This document shows positions 57,165 through 64,000 of a stretch of 64,000 bases of DNA, in pieces. The DNA comes from Phycisphaerae bacterium. Lineage in GTDB: Bacteria; Planctomycetota; Phycisphaerae; SM23-33. The position numbers were made by a program, and so were the translations under genes. Within the stretch, counting starts at the first letter, position 1, and each line of letters starts with the position of its first letter. The notes beneath the pieces are model-generated. The model made no database searches. It was not told the origin of the DNA and saw only the letters and a list, made by a program, of their open reading frames with translations. The stretch covers positions 1 to 64,000 of the forward strand of contig WRDM01000009.1 in assembly GCA_009783465.1 (NCBI GenBank), given 5' to 3'.

Positions 57165-57620
57165 ATCGCCTCCCCAGCCCCACGTTGAATCGCCGGACCA
57201 CAGCCCCGGCAGGGGCGTCTTGGGTAGCAGGGTGAGCCGTACTCGGCGAACCCTGGGAACAGGGCATTTTTTCCTCTTTTCGTCGTGCCTGACGCCACTG
57301 GCTGAGGTCAGGCACGCGGGCCTGACGGCATCGAACGACGCGAACAGGGGAATGTGCGAGTCGTTCGAGGCCGTATCCACGTGACGGTGCGACCTCGGCC
57401 AGTGGCGTCAGACACGAGGAAAGAATTCCGCAAACACCGCACCCAGGGTTTGCGGCGTACCGCTCACCCTGCGTAGCTCGCAGAGCGAAGCAGGGGGCTA
57501 TCCAACGCCGCCCCGTCGCGGCTACGTGCCGGCACTCCCACGCGAGGCCGGGGAAGCCATCCGTGCGGTTTCATGATACACGGCTATTGTGTCCGTAATT
57601 CGCGGCATTCGCGGCGAAAA
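57165..57620. repeat. Large nested palindrome (family D), degenerate
   Basis: ccacagccccggcaggggcgtcttgggtagcagggtgagccgtactcggcgaaccctggg ... cccagggtttgcggcgtaccgctcaccctg...; inner tgcctgacgccactggctgaggt/acctcggccagtggcgtcagaca. Confidence 0.85.
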
Positions 57621-57647
57621 TACAGCGTTTCATCCTTGAATTGCCTT

Positions 57648-60600
57648 TTACTCCTTCAACACAAACGGTGACGAGCGGGTGGGGTCGCTGAACATCATGC
57701 TGTTGGGCCAGGCGACTTTGTAGTCTTGGCTTCGGCCCCAGGTCATGTTGCCGCCGAAGGCGACGGCGATGCGAAGCACCTCGCCGCCCTTGCCGGTCAT
57801 GTTCAGAATCTGCTGGCCGCCTCGGCCTGCGATGCCGCCGACGAGCTTGACCTCTTCCATCGGGATTTTGCCCATGGCCATGTAGCCCTTGCGGCCCTTG
57901 AGCGAGACGCCGACGATGTCGCCGAGTTGTTTGCCTAGCGGATGGCCGCCGACGTCGGAGAGTTTCACCGCGTAGACATTGGCCTGTTCGAGCTCGTAGT
58001 TGGCGGCCCACTCATGACCTTCGCGATTGTGGTAGCGGTACTTGAACAGGTGCGGCTGTTCGTCCTTGGTCATGCTCAGGCCGAACTGGTCCTGCTCCAG
58101 CCAGAGTTCGACGCCGGCGGCTTCGAACATGTTGCTGGGTCGTGTGACGTCGAAGACTTGCGGCTCGTCGGTGACGACGAAGTAGCAGTAGAGGTTTTTT
58201 CCGTCGTGGGCAAGGGCTCCGATGGCGGTGCCGATGCTCATGGTCTGCCAGAGGTCGTCGGGCAGGGTGCAGTGCTTGTAGTTCATCGTCGGCAGCGCGA
58301 TGATCTGCGGCACGACGCCGGCCTTTTCCCAGGCCGCCCAATCGCCGCCCACCGGCAGCGAGGCGACCTTCGGAATTTCCTGCACCTTTTCCAGGCCCTT
58401 GGCTTTGACCTCGGACGCCAGCGGCGCTTCACCCGCGGCGGCGCCGGTGGGCTTCCAGTCGAACGCTTTGGCGTTGCGTTTGATGGTCTCCGTGCCGTCC
58501 AGCCGCAGCCGGGCGAACCGGCCGATGGCGTCGTCCTCGACGTACGCGCCCACCTTGCCGTCGGGACGGATGTACGGACTCACGCCGTATCGCAAATCCA
58601 CGAAGCCGATCGTGTAATGTGTCGGGAACGACCAGTTGCCCGTGCCCAGACGCAGGCCGTCGGGATCGAAGACGTCGGTCTGGCCGCCGAAGCTCTTGCC
58701 GGCAAGGATGAACGTCTGCTTGCCGTCGTTGATGGCCGCGACGGACATGTAGTTGCCGCCGCTGGAGAGGGCAAACCACAACGGCCTGCCGTCGGGCGTG
58801 GTTTTGGCGACGCCGGTCGCGTCGGCGCCCCAGGCAGGCACCATCTTGTTGTGCAGCGCGGTGATCGCGCCGTAATAGATGTCGTCGTTGGAGCGGTCCA
58901 CCGTGACGATCAGCTTGCTCGACACCGCGCCGAGGACATCGTCGGTCGCTCCGCCGATCTGGACGAGGTTCTCCAAGTCGTAAATCGGATCGTTGTTCGC
59001 GTCAAGCCCTTTGAACTGGACGCGGTTGGAGATCAGGGACGGCGCCCAGTTGTCTCTCGCGCCGGCGCACATCAAGCTGCCGTCTTTGGTGAAGGCGACC
59101 GTGAAATACGGAAGCGGCGCGATAGCCTGATGCCGGATGAACGACGAAATGCGAGGTTTGTCCGGGTCGGTGACGTCAAGGAACTGCACCGATCCGTCGC
59201 TGTTGAAGTACGCGATAAACGGCCGGCCGCCCAGCACCGCGCTCGCCGACGGCGAACCGATCGAATGAATCTGCTGCACTTCCTTCTCGTCCCGGACGAC
59301 CGTGGCGACGTAACGCGGCTCTTCCACCAGCCAGTCCCACGAACCGGTCCTGGTGTCCACGCGGAAGACGCCCAGGCCGCAATAGACGTACTCGGGTTTC
59401 GTCGGATGCGCGACGGCCTGGTCCATGAAATTGCTCAGCAGGTCCTGTAAAATCGTGCCGCTGTCGGCGTCGAGAATTCGCGTGCGCTGCGCCTCGCTGA
59501 TGACCAGCCTGCCGTCGACGAGGAAACACATGCCCCGCGGGCCACGCATCACGTTGGGATCGACGGGCGTGAACTGCTTCGGCACGCGGACCGAACCGAG
59601 TTTCTTGATGAGCTTGCCCTGGGTGTCCATCACGACCAGGCCGGACTCCATGCCATAGTAGCTGCCGAGCGGCTCCGAACTGCCATTGACGGCCACGCGG
59701 TCCTTCGACGCGGCAATGTACTTCGCATTGGCCAGCCCGGTGTCGAACTCCCTGTCCTTCTTGCCGTCGAGGGTCAGGCGAATGACCTTGTTGCCGCTGA
59801 GCACCCACAGCCCGCCGTGGGGGTCGGCCGCGATGTCGCTGACGTCGGCAACGGGCCAGTCGGCAACCTTTTTGCCGTTGGTCAGGTCGATCACGCGGAC
59901 CACGTTCATCTTGCCAAGCGTGACGTACGCCCGCTCGCCGATCACCGCCAGGCCGATGCCCTGGGCATCCGTTTCCTCGGCGGTGGTGATTTCGTACTGC
60001 TCCGACCCGTCGAGCATGTGGGCGCGGTCGCCCGGCAGGGTCATCCGGACCAGCTTGGGATGCGGCATGTAGCCCGCGCCGCCGAAATTCAGCCCGACGA
60101 TGCCGTACACGTCGTCGTCGCCCATCGTGGCGATCGCGCTGAAGCTGTTGCCCGCCAGGCCGATCGCCGCCGTCGGCTGACCCGTGGCGGAAATCTGCCG
60201 CACCGGATACGCCGCCTCGTCGTAATACGTGACCATGAGGAACCCGCCGTCGGTCAGCGGGGCAACGCGGCTGGCGTTGTCGCAGTGGTACGCGCCCATC
60301 GGATTGCCGTTGTCGCCGAACGCGCCGTCGTCGACCACGCGCATGTCGCTGGCGACCATCTTGGCAATGTACTTGCCCGCCGGCGCGACTTGGCCGAGAT
60401 CGTCCAGGCCGTCCCAGTACAGGTCCACCACACCCGACGCATCCGCCAGCAGCGTGCGGACCAGTTCGCCGTTTTCCTTGAACACGCCGGCTGACTGCCT
60501 GCTGCCAGCGCCTTCGATTTTGGCGTCCAGCTTCACCCAGCCCTTGGCGAGCTTGGCTTCGGGATATTCATACGCACCGGCGGCGATTTTTCCGTTCGCC

Positions 60601-61577
60601 ACGGCGAAGGCTTTGCCGTCGCGGTCGAGCACCGGCGCCGGCTTGCCGTCCTTCGTCTGTGCCTTGCCGACCCACCGGCCCGGCAGCCCGCCGGCCCACG
60701 TCACCTCCGGCGAAATCCGCAGGTCGTACGTGTCCGGGTTCGCGAAGGCAGGCACCACGAACACGCTGCGGTAATCCTGCCCGCTCGCCGCGGGCCATTC
60801 GTGCGTCTGCGAGACGGTCGGCACGTCGCCCCACCCGCCGGTCGTTCCCACCAGCACGTTGTGATCGCTCGACCAGCCTCGGCTGCTCAAGCCGTCAAGA
60901 ATCCAATTCGTATTGTTCGCCGTCAGGATCGAATTGCGAATCTCGCCCACCCCGTTCGTCAACGCCAACAGCCCCACGCTCGTCGAACCGGCGATTGTCA
61001 CGTGATGCACGCGCGTCCCCGTCGATCCCGACGACAACAGGCCGATGATGTTCCGCGCGAACACGCTGCTCTCGATGAGCGTGTTATCGGAGTTGCTCAC
61101 GACCAGCCCGCGCGACAGGCCGTCGAACGTGCACCGCTGCACGGCGGCGTTGCGGCACTTGTCGAACTTCAGTCCCTGCCCAGGCCCTTTGAACGTCAAT
61201 CCGCTGACGACCAGTCCATCCATGCGATGGAACGTCAACGCCAAATCCTTCGGCCTCGCCGCCATCAGCACCACAGGCCCCGCCGGGTCGCCCGTGAGCT
61301 TGCCGCTCTCGTCGCCCGTGACGGCCATCATCGCGCCGTCGGCACTGAACCGTTCGGCGATCAACACCGTTTCCTTGTACTCACCGGGCCCGATGACGAT
61401 CGAATCGCCATGATTCAACATCCCCGCCGCCCGCGTGATCGTCTGAAACGCCGTGGCCGCGGTCTTGCCGTCGGCGAGATCATTCCCGCCTTTACGAACA
61501 AACCACGTCTGGGCCTGAACCGAAACCGGCACTACCAAGCAAACCGCGATAACCATCGTCAACAAGAAACGAGCCAT
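57648..61577 (-). CDS. Large secreted protein: parallel beta-helix N-terminus, propeller-like middle, C-terminal carbohydrate-binding-like domain
   Basis: MARFLLTMVIAVCLVVPVSVQAQTWFVRKGGNDLADGKTAATAFQTITRA; repeated G-rich strands; NTLIESSVFARNIIGL helix coils. Confidence 0.78.
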   Translation of the reverse strand: MARFLLTMVIAVCLVVPVSVQAQTWFVRKGGNDLADGKTAATAFQTITRAAGMLNHGDSIVIGPGEYKETVLIAERFSADGAMMAVTGDESGKLTGDPAGPVVLMAARPKDLALTFHRMDGLVVSGLTFKGPGQGLKFDKCRNAAVQRCTFDGLSRGLVVSNSDNTLIESSVFARNIIGLLSSGSTGTRVHHVTIAGSTSVGLLALTNGVGEIRNSILTANNTNWILDGLSSRGWSSDHNVLVGTTGGWGDVPTVSQTHEWPAASGQDYRSVFVVPAFANPDTYDLRISPEVTWAGGLPGRWVGKAQTKDGKPAPVLDRDGKAFAVANGKIAAGAYEYPEAKLAKGWVKLDAKIEGAGSRQSAGVFKENGELVRTLLADASGVVDLYWDGLDDLGQVAPAGKYIAKMVASDMRVVDDGAFGDNGNPMGAYHCDNASRVAPLTDGGFLMVTYYDEAAYPVRQISATGQPTAAIGLAGNSFSAIATMGDDDVYGIVGLNFGGAGYMPHPKLVRMTLPGDRAHMLDGSEQYEITTAEETDAQGIGLAVIGERAYVTLGKMNVVRVIDLTNGKKVADWPVADVSDIAADPHGGLWVLSGNKVIRLTLDGKKDREFDTGLANAKYIAASKDRVAVNGSSEPLGSYYGMESGLVVMDTQGKLIKKLGSVRVPKQFTPVDPNVMRGPRGMCFLVDGRLVISEAQRTRILDADSGTILQDLLSNFMDQAVAHPTKPEYVYCGLGVFRVDTRTGSWDWLVEEPRYVATVVRDEKEVQQIHSIGSPSASAVLGGRPFIAYFNSDGSVQFLDVTDPDKPRISSFIRHQAIAPLPYFTVAFTKDGSLMCAGARDNWAPSLISNRVQFKGLDANNDPIYDLENLVQIGGATDDVLGAVSSKLIVTVDRSNDDIYYGAITALHNKMVPAWGADATGVAKTTPDGRPLWFALSSGGNYMSVAAINDGKQTFILAGKSFGGQTDVFDPDGLRLGTGNWSFPTHYTIGFVDLRYGVSPYIRPDGKVGAYVEDDAIGRFARLRLDGTETIKRNAKAFDWKPTGAAAGEAPLASEVKAKGLEKVQEIPKVASLPVGGDWAAWEKAGVVPQIIALPTMNYKHCTLPDDLWQTMSIGTAIGALAHDGKNLYCYFVVTDEPQVFDVTRPSNMFEAAGVELWLEQDQFGLSMTKDEQPHLFKYRYHNREGHEWAANYELEQANVYAVKLSDVGGHPLGKQLGDIVGVSLKGRKGYMAMGKIPMEEVKLVGGIAGRGGQQILNMTGKGGEVLRIAVAFGGNMTWGRSQDYKVAWPNSMMFSDPTRSSPFVLKE

Positions 61578-61697
61578 GACATCCCTTTCTAAAGGAACAG
61601 ACGGGCTAACAGGAATCCTTGATCAGTCGACAATCACTACAAGGTATTAACACGCGAGATCGCGCAATGTTTTGCGACCGCCGAAGCCTTCGCTGTT

Positions 61698-62075
61698 CTA
61701 TTGGGGCCTGCGGCGGAAATTCAGGACATTTCCGTCCGGGTCCTTGAACTGGAACGATCGCGCCCCCCACGGATGTGTGGTCGGCTGATTCAGCATCTCC
61801 GTTCCCAGTGACAACAGCCGTTGGTATTCGGCATCCACGTTGTCGACGCCGAAGCTGAAAATGACGTTATTGGCGCCGCCAGATGACACATAATGAAACG
61901 CGGAGCTTTCCCGTAGTGCCGCGACATCAACAAACGTGAAATGTGTGCCGCCCACGGCCAATCCGCCGTGATAGTCATCGCCTTCCGCCCTGCCGCCGAA
62001 AACGGCTTCATAAAAAGCGCGAAGCCGCGGGACATTCGCCGTGACAAAGCTGATGTCTCCGAATTGAATGGGCAT
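61698..62075 (-). CDS. VOC superfamily (glyoxalase/bleomycin resistance-like) protein
   Basis: FVTANVPRLRAFYEAVFGG ... ARSFQFKDPDGNVLNF. Confidence 0.9.
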   Translation of the reverse strand: MPIQFGDISFVTANVPRLRAFYEAVFGGRAEGDDYHGGLAVGGTHFTFVDVAALRESSAFHYVSSGGANNVIFSFGVDNVDAEYQRLLSLGTEMLNQPTTHPWGARSFQFKDPDGNVLNFRRRPQ

Positions 62076-62089
62076 TATTCAGTTCTCTT

Positions 62090-64000
62090 TCACTCTGCCC
62101 CAACCGCCTCGGCCATCTGTTCGGCCTTTTTGCTTTCGTCGAAGCGGACCGCGATGCGTTTGCTGACGCCCGGTTCCTGCATCGTCACGCCGTAGAGGAC
62201 GCCCGCCATGCTCATCGTGCGTTTGGAATGGCTGATGATGATGAACTGGCTGGTTTCGATGAACTCGGTCACCAGGCGGTTGAAGCGTTGGTTGTTGGCT
62301 TCGTCCAGGGCGGCGTCGACTTCGTCCAGCAGGCAGAACGGGCTGGGTTTGCTTTTGAAGATCGAGAACAGCAGGGCCAGGGCGGTCATGGTTTTTTCGC
62401 CGCCCGAGAGCAGGCTGAGGCTTCGCGTTTCCTTGCCGGGCGGGCGGGCGACGATGTCGATGCCGCTTTCCAGCACGTCGTCGGGGTTGGAGAGCAGGAT
62501 GTCCGCCTTGCCGCCGCCGAAGAGTTTGCGGAAGAGTTCCTGGAAGTTTCCGCGAACGGTTTCGAACATCTGGACGAACAGTTCGTGGCTTTCCTTGTTG
62601 ATGGTCAGGATCAGTTCTTCCAGTTGCGATTTGGACGCGGTGATGTCGGCGAGTTGTTCGCTGAGGAAGGTTTCGCGTTGTTCGAGCTCTTCCTGTTCGG
62701 CGATGGCGTCCATGTTGACGTTGCCCAGCCGCTCGATCTTTTCGCGAAGCTGCTTGATGTCTTCCTCGACGGCGGCCCAGTCGCGTGCGTCGTCGTGCTG
62801 GTACGTTTGGGAGGCTTCGAGCAGGTCCATGTGCAGCTCGTCGCCGGCCCGGCCGATCAGGTTTTCGATGCGGACGTCGGCTTCGCCGAGTTCGACACGG
62901 AGTTTATTGGCGGCGGCGACGGCTTCGTCCTGCGACGCGCGGTGTTGCCCCAGCAGCGTGCGGATTTGCTCCAGTCGGCCGGCCAGGCCTCGACGCGATT
63001 CGGCGATATCCTCGGCCTCGGCTTTGAGCGTTTCCTGTTGTTCCCGCAGGCGGAGGAGTTCCTCGGTTGTGCGTGCGATGCCGGTTTCGGCGTCGGCGCG
63101 ACGTTGGTGGGCCAGGTCGATGTCGTTTCGGCCGGCCTGTAGATCGCCGGCCATCTGCTCGCGCTGCCGGGCCAGGCTTGCCAGCGCGTCGCGCAGCGCG
63201 AGTTTGCGTTGTTCGGCCTGGGCGAGCGCGACTTTCACTTCGGTCAACTGGGCGGAGAGTTCCTGGAGCGTTTTTCGCGCGTCGGCGATGGCGGTTTCCA
63301 GATCGGCGGTGGCTTTCTGACGTTCCGCCGACAGCCGCTCCATCTCGCCGGCCTTGGTGCGGGCGTCGTGTTCCTGCTCGACGGCGGCTTCGATTTCCGC
63401 GGCCAGGTTGTCCACTTCGCTGGCCAGGAGCGGCTTTTCGCGTTCCAGTTGGGCCACGCGCTCGTTGAGCCGCTTGAGGTTGCTCTCGCATTCCACGCGG
63501 GAAGTGTTGGCTTCGTAAATGGCGGTGCGGAGTTTCTGCTGAAGTTCTTCGAGGTGCTGCCGCTCGTTGCGGGTGGACGCTTGCCGGGACTGCAACTGTT
63601 CGATCAGCGCGTCGAGTTGGCGGTTTCGCGATTCCAGTTCGGCCAATTCCGTGCGTCGGCTGATGATGCCGCTGCCTCGGTTTCCCGCGCCGATTCGCAC
63701 GCAGCCGTCGGCTTCCAGCACGTCGCCGCGACGCGTGACGAAGCGATAGCCCGCCGGGCAGCGATCGGCGGCTGCCGCCGCGTCCGCCAGCGTCTCCACC
63801 ACGAGCGTCCGCCCCAGCAGCCGCCACAACGCCGGGGCCAGCCAGCCTTCGCAGTGGGCGTAGTCCATCACGCGGCCCTGGATGCCCGGCACCGCCGACG
63901 CGTCGAAATCCTCACGCAACGGCGACAGCCGGTCCAGGCAGATCGCCTCCACGTTCGACGAATCGCCCACGATCGTCGCCAGCTCGTCCGCGCAGGCCTG
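62090..64000 (-). CDS. smc: Chromosome segregation protein SMC, C-terminal portion (continues past the window)
   Basis: Hinge-like region, long coiled coil, SLLSGGEKTMTALALLFSIFKSKPSPFCLLDEVDAALDEANNQRF. Confidence 0.95.
   Translation of the reverse strand, partial: QACADELATIVGDSSNVEAICLDRLSPLREDFDASAVPGIQGRVMDYAHCEGWLAPALWRLLGRTLVVETLADAAAAADRCPAGYRFVTRRGDVLEADGCVRIGAGNRGSGIISRRTELAELESRNRQLDALIEQLQSRQASTRNERQHLEELQQKLRTAIYEANTSRVECESNLKRLNERVAQLEREKPLLASEVDNLAAEIEAAVEQEHDARTKAGEMERLSAERQKATADLETAIADARKTLQELSAQLTEVKVALAQAEQRKLALRDALASLARQREQMAGDLQAGRNDIDLAHQRRADAETGIARTTEELLRLREQQETLKAEAEDIAESRRGLAGRLEQIRTLLGQHRASQDEAVAAANKLRVELGEADVRIENLIGRAGDELHMDLLEASQTYQHDDARDWAAVEEDIKQLREKIERLGNVNMDAIAEQEELEQRETFLSEQLADITASKSQLEELILTINKESHELFVQMFETVRGNFQELFRKLFGGGKADILLSNPDDVLESGIDIVARPPGKETRSLSLLSGGEKTMTALALLFSIFKSKPSPFCLLDEVDAALDEANNQRFNRLVTEFIETSQFIIISHSKRTMSMAGVLYGVTMQEPGVSKRIAVRFDESKKAEQMAEAVGAE

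Noticed and set aside
55451-57298. 615-aa minus-strand ORF antisense to the BIG2-type gene
   Set aside because: Antisense shadow in GC-rich DNA with no recognisable motif.
62208-63320. 370-aa plus-strand ORF antisense to smc
   Set aside because: Ser/Arg-rich shadow of the SMC coiled coil.

Overview
GC-rich 64 kb bacterial chromosomal window, probably Planctomycetes/Phycisphaerae-like. This is inferred from four PEP-CTERM proteins with a near-identical 'IPEPATMSLLALGGLALLRRR' tail plus general gene content. I support about 51 CDS and 2 tRNAs. Recognisable blocks: tyrS; a menaquinone/quinone cluster (ubiE/menG, ubiX, ubiA); rpsO-pnp; a glmU(N)-prs-rplY-pth-rpsF-ssb-rpsR-rplI-ksgA translation operon; a tandem pair of ABC exporters; a metX-metW fusion; secreted carbohydrate-active or propeller proteins (GH78-like, GH38, beta-helix/propeller); a RelE-type TA pair; a three-gene MqsR-like/MqsA-like/ImmA-IrrE module; and an SMC running off the right edge. 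The most striking signal is not a gene. The window is full of dispersed palindromic elements of several sequence families: long hairpins with an 'AACGTTTCG'-type core, period-7/8 tandem arrays in inverted orientation around fixed-length spacers, 'GGGCGAGACGCCC' double hairpins, and large nested palindromes. They occupy many intergenic regions, supply C-terminal codons and stop codons to at least five genes, are inserted in frame inside five protein genes, and nest concentrically. One has perfect 92-nt arms around a 24-nt loop. I propose these as the candidate undescribed system. No alignment, folding or database search was run; everything is by reading the sequence and the supplied ORF track.
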